Made by a program: the position numbers and the translations under genes
From: Actinomycetes bacterium
Lineage (GTDB): Bacteria; Actinomycetota; Coriobacteriia; Anaerosomatales; Anaerosomataceae
Reading direction: 5' to 3'
DNA length: 64,000 bases
NCBI GenBank assembly: GCA_022839745.1
Contig: JALHJB010000003.1
Coordinates: 1-64,000, forward strand
Shown here: positions 1 to 9,063 of the stretch, one piece after another
Position numbering within the stretch: the first letter of the stretch is position 1
How the letters are laid out: every line of letters starts with the position of its first letter
Notes under the pieces: model-generated
Told to the model about the DNA's origin: nothing
Seen by the model: the letters and a program-made list of their open reading frames with translations, nothing else
The model's database searches: none

Positions 1-236
1 ATACCCCCGACCACGAGCGCGTTCACGCCCTCACCCGCCAGCAGGTTCACCGGGCGCAGGCACCCGCCCTCCATGTGCGGCGGATTGGCCACGATCCGCG
101 TATCCACGATCGCACCATCGGCAATCTCCACCACCGTGAAGCAGTCGCAGCGCCCAAAGTGCCCCGAACGCTCGGCATCAAGACCGCCCTGTCCGTTGGA
201 GGGCACCGCCAGAACGATCCGTCCGTTGTCACTCAT
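1..236 (-). CDS. NifX/NifB-like dinitrogenase Fe-Mo cofactor-domain protein (3' end cut by window edge)
   Basis: The minus strand reads open from an ATG at 236 to the window edge, giving about 78 residues. They begin MSDNGRIVLAVP and contain SGHFGRCDCFTVVEI and NPPHMEGGC. The start of the fold (a beta-strand, then G-x-x-x-x-HFGR-x) is typical of the dinitrogenase iron-molybdenum cofactor biosynthesis domain family (NifX, NifY, NifB C-terminus). Stand-alone members of this family are common in anaerobes and probably bind metal clusters; a nitrogenase role is not implied. A purine-rich GGAAGGG lies about 8 nt upstream. The gene is a neighbour and probable paralogue of the NifX-like gene at 330-689 on the same strand. 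The stop codon lies outside the window. Confidence 0.8.
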   Translation of the reverse strand, partial: MSDNGRIVLAVPSNGQGGLDAERSGHFGRCDCFTVVEIADGAIVDTRIVANPPHMEGGCLRPVNLLAGEGVNALVVGG

Positions 237-329
237 CGATACACCCTTCCGTCAGCCGGCCACAGCCGGCATGTGTCTGTTGTCAGCGACGGCCCTGGCC
301 GTCGCGCGTGCGCGCTCCTTGTACCGGTC

Positions 330-689
330 TCAGCCTGCGTGCGCCTCGCCCGCCTCGGTCAGCTCCTCAAGCTCACCGGCCGCCACAGCCGCGATCGCCT
401 CGCGGACGGTGCGCCCCACCCCGCTGAACCCCGGGATCCCCGCGGCCTTGAGCGCGTTGAACGCGTTCGGGCCGAGGTGACCGGTGACGACCGCCTGAAC
501 GCCGCGGTCGGAGACGAGCTCGGCGGCCCCGGTACCCGCGCCGCCCAGAGCGCCCTTGTTCGCTGCGTTGTCGATCGCCTCGAATCCGTCCTGCTCGCTA
601 TCGGCCACGATGAACCACAATGCACGCCCGAAGTGAGAGTCCACCGTGTCATCGAGCGTGGGGCCGAGCGCGGATACCGCTACCTTCAT
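330..689 (-). CDS. NifX-like dinitrogenase Fe-Mo cofactor-domain protein
   Basis: A 119-residue protein starting MKVAVSALGPTLDDTVDSHF. It contains the family hallmarks HFGRALWF near residue 18 and VVTGHLGPNAFNALKAAGI in the second half, where family members often carry a ligand-binding GxxGxxA segment. I chose the ATG at 689 because a perfect AGGAGGT stands 5 nt upstream; a longer in-frame extension to 872 overlaps padR and lacks a ribosome-binding site. Proteins of this family carry or scavenge Fe-S or Mo-type clusters, and many are regulators or chaperones of unknown substrate. The gene follows the PadR repressor gene by 26 nt on the same strand and is probably in its operon. Confidence 0.82.
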   Translation of the reverse strand: MKVAVSALGPTLDDTVDSHFGRALWFIVADSEQDGFEAIDNAANKGALGGAGTGAAELVSDRGVQAVVTGHLGPNAFNALKAAGIPGFSGVGRTVREAIAAVAAGELEELTEAGEAHAG

Positions 690-715
690 GAGGACCTCCT
701 CTAATGGAACCGGCC

Positions 716-1153
716 CTACGCCGGACCCGATGCCGAGCGCACCACGCCCGTCAGGACGTCGAGCGCGTGTCGCCGCTCTTCCAGATGCACCAGCCAGTGC
801 GCGAGCAGAGCGCGGCCATCTGAAGTGATGCTGTAGAGCCGCCGCTGGGGACCCGACTCGCCCTCCTGCCACTCGGAGATCACGAACCCGTCTTCCTCGA
901 GGCGCCTGAGGATGCGATACAGACCACCCGCATCGGGGACGACCTCGCCTTGGGTCATCTCCTCGATCGCGCGCGCAAGGTCGTAGCCGTGTCCTGCCGA
1001 AGTCGCGAGCGCCGCGAGCAGCGCGGGCTCCACGAACGAGCCTTTGCCGGCACCCACACCGCGCCGGGTGCCATCGCCCGACTCACAGCACCGCCTACGG
1101 CGGCAGTCGTCCGGCTGCTTCTGTGCTCTCGCTGTGTCCTGCGGCTCGCCCAC
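716..1153 (-). CDS. PadR-family transcriptional regulator with N-terminal Cys cluster
   Basis: A 145-residue PadR-type winged-helix repressor. The wHTH core runs from about residue 36 to 110, with HGYDLARAIE, GGLYRILRRLEEDGFV and RRLYSITSDGRALL as the PadR helix and wing signatures. Before it is an unusual short segment CRRRRCC (residues about 17-23), which could bind a metal or act as a thiol sensor; that role is inference. I chose the GTG at 1153 because GGAGGA stands 5 nt upstream. The longer ATG at 1195 would overlap the operator palindrome and has no ribosome-binding site. The gene lies upstream of the NifX-like genes and probably controls itself and them. Confidence 0.85.
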   Translation of the reverse strand: MGEPQDTARAQKQPDDCRRRRCCESGDGTRRGVGAGKGSFVEPALLAALATSAGHGYDLARAIEEMTQGEVVPDAGGLYRILRRLEEDGFVISEWQEGESGPQRRLYSITSDGRALLAHWLVHLEERRHALDVLTGVVRSASGPA

Positions 1154-1179
1154 GGTATTCCTCCATCGGTGCTGACGCG

Positions 1180-1212
1180 TATATGTATAAGACATATAGC
1201 TGACTCAGTCAA
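1180..1212 (-). promoter_or_regulatory. padR promoter with overlapping palindromic operator
   Basis: On the minus strand a -35 box TTGACT (1207-1212) and a -10 box TATACA (1184-1189) are separated by exactly 17 nt. A perfect 7-bp inverted repeat, TATATGT-N5-ACATATA (1180-1198), covers the -10 box, and a second small palindrome TGACT-C-AGTCA (1201-1211) overlaps the -35 box. PadR repressors commonly bind ATGT/ACAT-type palindromes, so autorepression is the simplest reading. The padR start codon lies 27 nt downstream of the palindrome. Confidence 0.7.
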
Positions 1213-1220
1213 CGACTTTA

Positions 1221-1258
1221 CGTGAAAGAGGCGCCTCCGGAGAGGCGCCTCTTTCACG
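1221..1258. terminator. Hairpin terminator downstream of ftsH
   Basis: A perfect 16-bp inverted repeat (arms 1221-1236 and 1243-1258) with a 6-nt loop. The stem ends in AAAGAG/CTCTTT, so each strand has A/T-rich flanks, although no long T run follows. It stands between the ftsH stop codon and the padR promoter, so it would end ftsH transcription on the minus strand. Confidence 0.75.
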
Positions 1259-1290
1259 ACCGGTACGCGATCGGCGGATCGATCTCGCTA

Positions 1291-3282
1291 TCAGGCGGGA
1301 CTCGGCGCGTCGCCGGGCGGCGGCACGGCCACGTCCACAATGGGACGGTCATCCACCGGCTCTGCCGGCTCAGGCTCCGGCTCGGCCTTCTTGCCGCGCT
1401 TCGTGCCTTTGTCGGCTTTCGCCTCCTCGGCGGCCTTGAGCTTCGCCTTCTCGAGGAACTCGCTCCAGGTGCCCGCGAGCAGCGCCTCGAGCTCCTCCTT
1501 GTCCACGGTCTCGCGCTCCACGAGCACGTCGGCCATGAGATCGAGCTGCTCACGCCGCTCGGTGAGGATGCGGTGCGCGGTATCGTACGCCTCGTCGATC
1601 AGGCGGCGGACCTCCTTGTCGATCTCGAACGCGATCTCCTGGGAGTAGTTGGGGGTGGCCGAGAAGTCGCGGCCGAGGAAGACCTCGTGCTGACCCTCGC
1701 CCAGCGTCATCGGGCCGAGCTTCTCGCTCATGCCGTACTGGGTGACCATCTGGCGCGCGAGCTTGGTGGCGCGCTCTATATCGTTGCTGGCGCCAGTGGT
1801 GATGTCGCCCATGGCGATGGACTCGGCGACACGCCCGCCGAGCATCATCGCGATCTCGTCGAGCATCTCGCCCCGCGAGGAGAGGAACTTGTCCTCCACC
1901 GGCAGCGCCAGCGTGTAGCCGAGCGCACGGCCGCGGCTGATGATGCTGATCTTGTGGATCGGGTCGGTGTTGGGAAGCACGTGGCCCACGAGCGCGTGCC
2001 CCGACTCGTGATATGCGATGATCCGCTTCTCGTGCTCGGAGATGATGCGGCTCTTCTTCTCGGGGCCGGCGATCACACGCTCGATCGCCTCCTCGAGCTC
2101 GTGCATCTCGATCTCCTTCTTGCCATGACGGGCGGCCAGCAGGGCAGCCTCGTTCACGAGGTTCGCCAGGTCGGCACCGGTGAATCCCGGCGTGCGACGT
2201 GCGAGGACCTCAAGATCGATCGCCTCGCCAAGGGGCTTGCCCCGCGAGTGGATCTTGAGGATCTCGTGACGGCCCTTGAGGTCGGGGCGATCCACCAGGA
2301 TCTGGCGGTCGAAACGGCCCGGGCGCAGGAGCGCGGCGTCCAGGACGTCTGGGCGGTTGGTGGCCGCCATGATGATGACGTTGTCCTTGATGTCGAAGCC
2401 GTCCATCTCCACAAGCAGCTGGTTGAGCGTCTGCTCGCGCTCGTCGTGTCCGCCGCCGAGGCCGGCGCCACGCATGCGGCCTACAGCGTCGAGCTCGTCG
2501 ATGAACACGATGCAGGGGCTCGCGGCCTTGGCCTGCTCGAACAGGTCGCGCACGCGGCTCGCACCCACGCCCACGAACATCTCGACGAAGTCGGAGCCGG
2601 AGATGGTGAAGAACGGCACGCCCGCCTCGCCAGCAACGGCGCGTGCAAGGAGCGTCTTACCGGTCCCCGGAGGGCCGACGAGCAGCACGCCCTTAGGTAT
2701 CTTGGCGCCCAACGCCTGGAACTTGCCGGGGTTGGCCAGGAACTCCTTGATCTCCTCGAGCTCCTCGACCGCCTCGTCCACGCCAGCCACGTCCTTGAAC
2801 GTGATGCGTGGCTGGTCGCGCGTGATGCGCTTCGCGCGGCTCTTGCCGAACGACATCACCTTGGAGTTGCCGCCCTGCATCTGGTTGATGAGCCAGAACA
2901 TGACGAGCACGATGACCACGATCGGCAGGAACGACGTGAGGAGCGTCAGCCAGATCGAACTGTCCTGCGGGTCGACCGTGTACTCGGTTCCCGAATCCTT
3001 GAGCACGCCGAACAACGCCTCGTCGCCGAGATACGTGGTGGTGTACCCCTCGGCTTCCTCGGCTTTCTTCGCCGCCTCGTCCGGATAGTACGTGCCCTCG
3101 ATCTTCAGGCTGCGCACTAAGATGTTGGCGTCCACCACCCGGCCGTCTTCCACGGCGGTGATGAACTCCGAACTGCTCAGCTCCTTGACTGCGCCCATCG
3201 GCTGCAGCGTGTTGGCGAGGAAGAGCAGCCCCAGTACGATGAAGAACAGGTACAGCAGGGCGGTTCTGAGATTACGATTCAC
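1291..3282 (-). CDS. ftsH: ATP-dependent zinc metalloprotease FtsH
   Basis: Membrane-anchored AAA+ protease that degrades misfolded and regulatory membrane proteins; works as a hexamer at the inner face of the membrane. In the 663-aa form, TM1 is near residues 5-25 and TM2 near 113-132. Walker A GPPGTGKT is at 203-210, Walker B VFIDELDAVG at about 259-268, the second region of homology includes ATNRPD and RPGRFDR, and the zinc site HESGH is at 425-429. The C-terminal tail is acidic and proline-rich. I chose the GTG at 3282 because AAGGAG precedes it; another GTG at 3306 overlaps the hpt stop codon but lacks a Shine-Dalgarno. The order tilS-hpt-ftsH is the conserved arrangement in many Gram-positive bacteria. 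Confidence 0.97.
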   Translation of the reverse strand: MNRNLRTALLYLFFIVLGLLFLANTLQPMGAVKELSSSEFITAVEDGRVVDANILVRSLKIEGTYYPDEAAKKAEEAEGYTTTYLGDEALFGVLKDSGTEYTVDPQDSSIWLTLLTSFLPIVVIVLVMFWLINQMQGGNSKVMSFGKSRAKRITRDQPRITFKDVAGVDEAVEELEEIKEFLANPGKFQALGAKIPKGVLLVGPPGTGKTLLARAVAGEAGVPFFTISGSDFVEMFVGVGASRVRDLFEQAKAASPCIVFIDELDAVGRMRGAGLGGGHDEREQTLNQLLVEMDGFDIKDNVIIMAATNRPDVLDAALLRPGRFDRQILVDRPDLKGRHEILKIHSRGKPLGEAIDLEVLARRTPGFTGADLANLVNEAALLAARHGKKEIEMHELEEAIERVIAGPEKKSRIISEHEKRIIAYHESGHALVGHVLPNTDPIHKISIISRGRALGYTLALPVEDKFLSSRGEMLDEIAMMLGGRVAESIAMGDITTGASNDIERATKLARQMVTQYGMSEKLGPMTLGEGQHEVFLGRDFSATPNYSQEIAFEIDKEVRRLIDEAYDTAHRILTERREQLDLMADVLVERETVDKEELEALLAGTWSEFLEKAKLKAAEEAKADKGTKRGKKAEPEPEPAEPVDDRPIVDVAVPPPGDAPSPA

Positions 3283-3305
3283 GCGTGAACGCTCCTTGTC
3301 CGCCA

Positions 3306-3857
3306 CTAGTTGGCGTAGACCTCACGTTTCAGCACACCGATGTACGGGAGGTTCCGGTACTTCTCGGCGTAGTCGAGTCCGTAGCCGACCACGAACTCGT
3401 CGGGTACGGTGAATCCTACATATGCGCACTCGATCGGCACCTGTTGTTTGCCCTCTTTCTCCAGTAGTGTCACGACCTCGAGGCTCCTGGGCTTGCGCGA
3501 CGCGAGGTTGCGCAGCAGGTACTTGAGCGTGAGGCCGGTGTCGAGGATGTCCTCCACCACCAGCACGTCGCGGCCTTCGATGTCTTCATCGAGGTCCTTG
3601 AGGATGCGGACGACGCCAGAGGACTTGGTGGATGATCCGTAGCTCGAGACAGCCATGAAGTCCAGTTCCACGGCGCCGTTGATGGAGCGGGAGAGGTCGG
3701 CCACGAACAGCGCCGCGCCGCGGAGCACCGCCACCAGGAGCAGCGGCCGTGCGCAGTCGGCGTAACGCTCGGCGATCTCGGCACCAAGCTCGCTGATGCG
3801 AGCGGCGATCTGCTCCTCGGTGATGATCACGCGCTCGATGTCGTCATGGAGTCCCAT
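3306..3857 (-). CDS. hpt: Hypoxanthine phosphoribosyltransferase
   Basis: A 183-residue purine-salvage enzyme that converts hypoxanthine or guanine plus PRPP to IMP or GMP in the cytosol. The PRPP-binding signature VLVVEDILDTGLT is clear near residues 97-109, with the flexible-loop SSYGSSTKSSG before it and the purine-binding end VPDEFVVGYGLDYAEKYRNLPYIG, including the conserved Asp and Tyr. Length is normal for the family. A GGAGAGGTT ribosome-binding site precedes the ATG at 3857. It follows tilS by 12 nt and its TAG abuts the longest possible ftsH start, so the three genes probably form one transcript. Confidence 0.97.
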   Translation of the reverse strand: MGLHDDIERVIITEEQIAARISELGAEIAERYADCARPLLLVAVLRGAALFVADLSRSINGAVELDFMAVSSYGSSTKSSGVVRILKDLDEDIEGRDVLVVEDILDTGLTLKYLLRNLASRKPRSLEVVTLLEKEGKQQVPIECAYVGFTVPDEFVVGYGLDYAEKYRNLPYIGVLKREVYAN

Positions 3858-3869
3858 GTAACCTCTCCA

Positions 3870-5288
3870 TCAGCCTGTCAGCTCGTCGGTACCCATACCA
3901 TGCCTGTGCCACACGATGTCAACGACTCGTTCGGTCGCATCCGTCACACGGCACTCCTCGGCGAGTCTCACGCCCGCCACCCACACGACACGCTCACTAT
4001 CACGCACGACCGGCGTGACAGCGCGCAACCGTTGCGGGACCTTCACATCTACCAGCAGGTCCGAGAGCTTCTTGGTGCCCTCGAGACCGAACGGTCGGAT
4101 CCGGTCACCCTCACGCGGACCGTCCACGACCAACGGCCAGGAGACCGCGTCCGCGTCGATCGAGACCCGGTCGGGCCCCGTTGCCACGGAGCCGCTGGTC
4201 TCCACCACCTGCATCGTGCCCGCATCGCCGAGGTCGACGCTCCCGGGGCAGTGGAGCAGACCCTGTGCCAAGACCGGCAGAGCGGAGTCCTTGCGAGAAA
4301 TTCTAAGTGTATCGTACTCGGCCACGGCCCGCAGGCCGGAGGAGAGGTCCCGTGCGAACGCATCGTCCGCGAGCCCCGTCGTGAGCGCCTCGAGGTGCTC
4401 GAACTCCATGCGTGACGCATCGGGAAACGTCCGGACGATCCCGGTGCGCAACGTGCGACGCGCCATCGGGTGCGAAAGCGTGCGCAGGGCCGGGCGGTTG
4501 AACACGAGCGCTCCGCCGTCTTGATGCGCAAAGTCGTGCGCGAACGCCTCGGCCATCTCCTGCAGCAGCGCATCGTCTTCCGCAAGCACCTGCATGGTCC
4601 GCCGGGCGACCTGCTCGAACGCCGGTGCGCGCTCCTCGATCACCGGAAGCAGCACGTGGCGCACCCAGCTGCGCTCCCGCGACGTGTCCGCGTTCGTGGC
4701 GTCTTCGCGCCAGTCTTGCCCGAGCGCGTCGAGGAACGACACGATATCCGAGCGCCGAGCGTCGATCAGGGGGCGCACCACGCGGCCACGCACCGGCGCG
4801 ATCGAGATCAGGCCGGTGGCGCCGGACCCCGAGACCAGCCGCGAGAGAAAGGTCTCGAGCCGGTCATCGGCCGTGTGGGCAACCGCGATACGTCCGGCCG
4901 ACCGGGGCACGCCAGCAGCGGCACACCGGGCGTCGAGCTCCTCGTCGGCGAACCGGTACCGCAGCCGCCGGCCCGCGTCCTCCAAGTTGAGGCCTGCCGA
5001 GACCGCGTAGCCAGCCACATCATGCGACACCACGGTGCACGTCACGCCGAGCGTGTCACACAGGCTCCGCACGAACGCCTCGTCGCCATCGGAAGCGTCG
5101 CCTCTGAGCTGGTGGTTCACGTGCAGCACCGACAGCGCGGCGCCAGGTGCCAGCGCCCCCTCGGCAAGGAGCCGGAGCAGTGCGACCGAGTCAGCTCCGC
5201 CGCTCACCATCACAACCACCACGGAGGCGTCGGCGAACATGCCGTGCCGATCGGCGGTTGCGCGTGCGATGTCAGACAGGGCCTCCAT
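3870..5288 (-). CDS. tilS: tRNA(Ile)-lysidine synthetase
   Basis: Modifies C34 of tRNA-Ile(CAU) to lysidine so that it reads AUA and is charged with isoleucine. The N-type ATP pyrophosphatase P-loop SGGADS is at residues 29-34, followed by HVNHQLRGDASDGDE and IAVAHTADDRLETFLSRL, both typical of TilS. The C-terminal half (substrate-binding and TilS_C, with GDRIRPFGLEGTKKLSDLL) completes the 472-residue protein. I start it at the ATG at 5288; an in-frame ATG at 5333 would add 15 residues, and neither has a strong ribosome-binding site. First gene of the tilS-hpt-ftsH cluster. Confidence 0.95.
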   Translation of the reverse strand: MEALSDIARATADRHGMFADASVVVVMVSGGADSVALLRLLAEGALAPGAALSVLHVNHQLRGDASDGDEAFVRSLCDTLGVTCTVVSHDVAGYAVSAGLNLEDAGRRLRYRFADEELDARCAAAGVPRSAGRIAVAHTADDRLETFLSRLVSGSGATGLISIAPVRGRVVRPLIDARRSDIVSFLDALGQDWREDATNADTSRERSWVRHVLLPVIEERAPAFEQVARRTMQVLAEDDALLQEMAEAFAHDFAHQDGGALVFNRPALRTLSHPMARRTLRTGIVRTFPDASRMEFEHLEALTTGLADDAFARDLSSGLRAVAEYDTLRISRKDSALPVLAQGLLHCPGSVDLGDAGTMQVVETSGSVATGPDRVSIDADAVSWPLVVDGPREGDRIRPFGLEGTKKLSDLLVDVKVPQRLRAVTPVVRDSERVVWVAGVRLAEECRVTDATERVVDIVWHRHGMGTDELTG

Positions 5289-5907
5289 ACTGCCAGAGTA
5301 GGGTGCGACGGCCGGAAGCGCCACCATCGCCATCAGCGCGGATGTTGCTGCATATGGACGTTCGAGCTACACGACGGGTTCGGGGGGATCCAGTCTGGAT
5401 ATGCATAAAGACACATTGTTGTGTATGAAGTGGCCGCTCGCCAGCCAGAAGAGCACATAGTGCAGGGATTCTCACCGGAGTACCGAACAAGACACCTGGG
5501 GAGGTAATCGACGCGCAAGCAGCGGCTTTGCAACTACTGTTACATATGCTACGCTCGGCGCCTGGTAGGGGAACCGCATGAGAACCGGCATTCTCTGCGA
5601 ACTGATTGTGAGGTCGTCCGACATGCTCCACGGTCGCGCTTCAATGGGCCAGCTTTGCGCTGTGGTCCGCCGCGGTGACGCCTCGATTCCCCTCACCCGC
5701 TCCCCGCGTACTGCCCGCCCGGCCCCACGCCGTGCGGGAGTCGTCTATCCGGTGTCTTGTCCGAGCGCAGGCCCATGCGGGCCCGAAGGCCAGGCGGCCA
5801 GCGCATCGGACGCCCGTACGTTCGCGCCCAAGGGGGTGATGTGAACGCGCGTTCGTTGGTAGCAACAACCCGGATTCAACTACTGACCTGAAGTAGGGAG
5901 GGAAAGC
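5289..5907. other. Long intergenic region between tilS and the formate dehydrogenase operon
   Basis: About 600 bases lie between the divergent tilS and fdh genes. Open frames here (for example 5578-5844 on the plus strand) have no recognisable domain and a composition like random high-GC sequence. I see no tRNA cloverleaf. The only structure noted is a short CTACT/AGTAG repeat (near 5880-5894) just before the fdh ribosome-binding site GGGAGGG. Promoters for both neighbours must lie here, but I cannot place them convincingly. Confidence 0.5.
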
Positions 5908-8900
5908 GTGAACCTTTCGAGGCGAGGATTCTTCAAGCTCACCGGCGCGTCGTTCGCTGCCGGTGCGCTGGCCGAGCTTTTCGGCCCCTCGAACGCGTTC
6001 GCTGCAGATGAGGTTCCGGAGATGCGTATCGCCGGAGCCACGGAGTCGACATCGATCTGCTGCTACTGCGGTGTCGGCTGCGGGATGGTCCTGTCCGTCA
6101 AGGATGGCGAGCTCATCAACCTTGAGGGCGACCCCGACCACCCCATCAACAGAGGCGCGTTGTGTTCCAAAGGTAATGCCCAGTTCAACATCCGCAACGT
6201 CTACGATCCGGAGACCGGCGAGCTCATGCTCAACCCGGCCCGCACCACCAAGGTGAAGTACCGCGCACCTGGTGCGGACGCGTTCGAGGAGAAGGACTGG
6301 GACTGGGCGATCGAGGAGATCGCCAAGCGCATCAAGGCCACCCGTGACGCCACGTACGAGACCGTTGATGAGAACGGCGTGACCGTCAACCGCTGCAACG
6401 GCATCGCCCAGCTCGGTGGCGCCGCACTGGATGGCGAAGAAGCTTACATGCTGTCGAAGTTCGCACGCGCGCTCGGCGTCGTGTGGATCGACCATCAGGC
6501 CCGTATATGACACTCGGCCACTGTCTCCGGTCTGGGGGCAACATTCGGTCGAGGCGCCATGACGAACCATTGGACGGACCTGCAGAACTCCGACGTCATC
6601 ATGATCAACGGCTCGAACGCCGCGGAGAACCACCCCATCTCCATGAAGTGGGTGCAGGTGGCCAAGGACCGCGGCGCCAAGGTCATCGTCGTCGACCCGC
6701 GCTTCACCCGTAGCGCTGCGGTCGCCGACCTTTATGTCCCGATCCGTACCGGCTCGGACATGGCGTACTATGGCGGTCTGTTCAACCATATCTTCACTAA
6801 CAAGCTCTACCACGAGGACTACCTGAAGACGCACACCAACGCGTCGTATATCGTGAAGAGCACCTACAGTTTCGACGACGGCATCTTCTCCGGCTTCGAT
6901 GCCGAGAAGAAGTCGTACGATCCGAGTCAGTGGGCATATGAGATCGCCGAGGAGATCCCGTGGGACACCTCGCCCACCGGCGCGTACGCCTGGGTGAACA
7001 AGCCCGGCACTCCGGCCTTCACCCCGCTCGTCAACAAGAAGGCGAAAAAGGACCCGACCCTGCAAGACCCGAACTGCGTGTTCCAGCTCATGAAGAAGCA
7101 CTATGAGCGGTACACGCCTGAGGTCGTCTCACAGATCACCGGTATCCCGCAGGATCTGCTCATCGAATCGTACGAACTGTACGCATCCACCGGACAGCCC
7201 GGCAAAGCGGGCGTCATCATGTACGCCATGGGCCAGACCCAGCACAGCTACGGTTCCCAGAACTGCCGCGCAATGAGCGTGCTGCAGCTGCTCCTCGGCA
7301 ACATCGGTGTCGCCGGCGGTGGCGTGGACGCGCTCCGTGGTGAATCCAACGTCCAGGGTTCTACAGACATGGGTCTGCTCTTCGGCAACCTGCCCGGCTA
7401 CCTCAACCTTCCGAACGCTACGGCGCACAAGAACATCGCCGAGTACATCGAGAAGGAGACTCAGTACGCCGGCTGGTGGACGAACCGTCCGAAGTACCTG
7501 GTGAGCATGCTCAAGGAGTGGTACGGCGACTACGCGACAGTGGAGAACGATTATGCGTTCGACATGGTCCCGAAGTTCAGCGGCAAGCCGCACAGCCACA
7601 TCCACATGTTCCAGGAGATGGAGACCGGCAGCATCGAGGGTCTGATGCTCTGGGGTCAGAACCCGGCCGTCGGTGGTCCGAACTGCTCGCAGGAGCGCCG
7701 GGCCATGGAGAAGCTGAAGTGGATGGTCGCGGTCGACCTGTGGGAGACCGAGACGGCGATCTTCTGGAAGGCGCCTGGCGCCGACACCCCTGCGATCGAC
7801 ACCGAGGTCTTCCTGCTTCCGGCCGCGTGCCACTATGAGAAGCAGGGCGAGATCGCGAACTCCGGCCGCTGGATCCAGTGGCGCTACAAAGCGGTAGAAC
7901 CACCGGGGGAGTGCAAGGATGACGCCGAGATCATCAGCGAGATCTACCTCAAGCTGAAGGAGCTCTACGAGGCCGAGGGTGGTGCCAATCCCGAGCAGAT
8001 CACTAAGCTCAACTGGGACTACCTGGACGACAATGGCCACATCGACATCACAAAGGTCGCCAAAGGCATCAACGGCTACACGATCGCCGACGGCAAGGCG
8101 CTTGCCTCCTTCGCGAACCTGCAGGCCGATGGCTCCACGGCGTGTGGTGTATGGATCTACACAGGCTACTTCGCCAACAACGATGCACCTAGCGATCCGG
8201 CCCAGCAGAAGACGGGCTCGCGCGACAACGTCGACAAGCCGCTCGATGAAGGTATGCCCGCCGTGGGCAGCTACCTCGGCTGGTCGTTCGCCTGGCCACT
8301 CAACCGCCGCGTCATCTACAACCGCTGCTCATGCGACGCCACTGGTAAGCCCTACAACGAGGAGAAGGCGCTCGTGAAGTGGAACGGCGAGAAGTGGCTG
8401 CGCGGTGACGTGCCGGACTTCGGCTTCCAGGTCGTGGCAGGCGACGTGACCACGCCAACGCCTCCGGACAAGACCCTGTCCTTCATGATGACCAACGAGA
8501 CGGTAGGCAAGCTCTTTGCCTCGGGCATGAAGGAAGGTCCATTCCCGGAGCACTACGAGCCGTTCGAGTCGCCGGTCCAGAACCAGCTCTCGAGCCAGCA
8601 GACCAACCCGGCCGTATCGCTCGTGGCGTCGGCTGCCGAGACGATGAGCACCCCAGACGAGTTCCCGATCGTCATGACCACCTTCCGCCTCACCGAGCAC
8701 TGGCAGACAGGCGGTCTTACCCGCAACCTGCCGTGGCTGGTCGAGACCATGCCGAAGATGTTCGTGGAGATCTCCAAGGAACTCGCTGAGGAGCAGGGCA
8801 TCGTCTCCGGTGACAACGTGGTCATCGAGAACAAGCGTGGCGTCATCACCGCGTATGCGATGGTGACCGGCCGTGTGAAGCCGATGGAGATCGGCGGCAA

Positions 8901-9060
8901 GACGGTCCATCAGATCGCCGCTCCGTGGCACTGGGGGTACGGCTCCACCTGCTCCATCGGTGGCATGGCCAACGACCTCACCCCGAACGTCGGTGACGCC
9001 AACACGCACATTCCCGAGTACAAGTCGTTCCTGGTCAATATCCGGAAGCAGGAGGTGTGA
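5908..9060 (+). CDS. fdnG: Selenocysteine-containing formate dehydrogenase, molybdopterin catalytic subunit
   Basis: Oxidises formate to CO2 at a Mo/W-bis-MGD centre outside the membrane and passes electrons to FdnH-like and FdnI-like subunits. The 1050-residue frame contains one in-frame TGA at 6508-6510 (residue 201). The flanks DHQARI-U-HSATVSGLGATFGRGAMTNHW match the Sec loop of FdnG-type enzymes, so it is read as selenocysteine. The N-terminus has a Tat signal (SRRGFFK, residues 5-11); a [4Fe-4S] site CCYCGVGCGM plus CSKG follows at about 50-90. The C-terminal MopB domain ends near the stop. The start is a GTG at 5908 after GGGAGGGAA. Heads the three-gene operon ended by the hairpin at 10581; fdhE lies downstream. 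Confidence 0.95.
6522..6540 (+). promoter_or_regulatory. SECIS hairpin for formate dehydrogenase Sec201
   Basis: Starting 11 nt after the UGA, TGTCTCC (6522-6528) and GGGGGCA (6534-6540) form a 7-bp stem, with two G-T wobbles, closed by the loop GGTCT. Both the spacing and the GGUCU loop match the E. coli fdhF/fdnG SECIS that SelB binds, so this element would direct selenocysteine insertion. Confidence 0.85.
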
Positions 9061-9063
9061 TAA

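Noticed and set aside
1222..3120. Long plus-strand open frame opposite ftsH
   Set aside because: It is the antisense shadow of a clear FtsH gene; its translation is low-complexity H/D/L/V-rich and has no domain.
5289..5907. Possible tRNA-Sec or small gene in the tilS-fdh gap
   Set aside because: I found no cloverleaf with the TCA anticodon and no acceptor/T-arm pairing; the 5578-5844 frame has no family features.
5641..7101. Long minus-strand open frame opposite the formate dehydrogenase gene
   Set aside because: Antisense shadow of the conserved molybdopterin subunit; no recognisable protein features.
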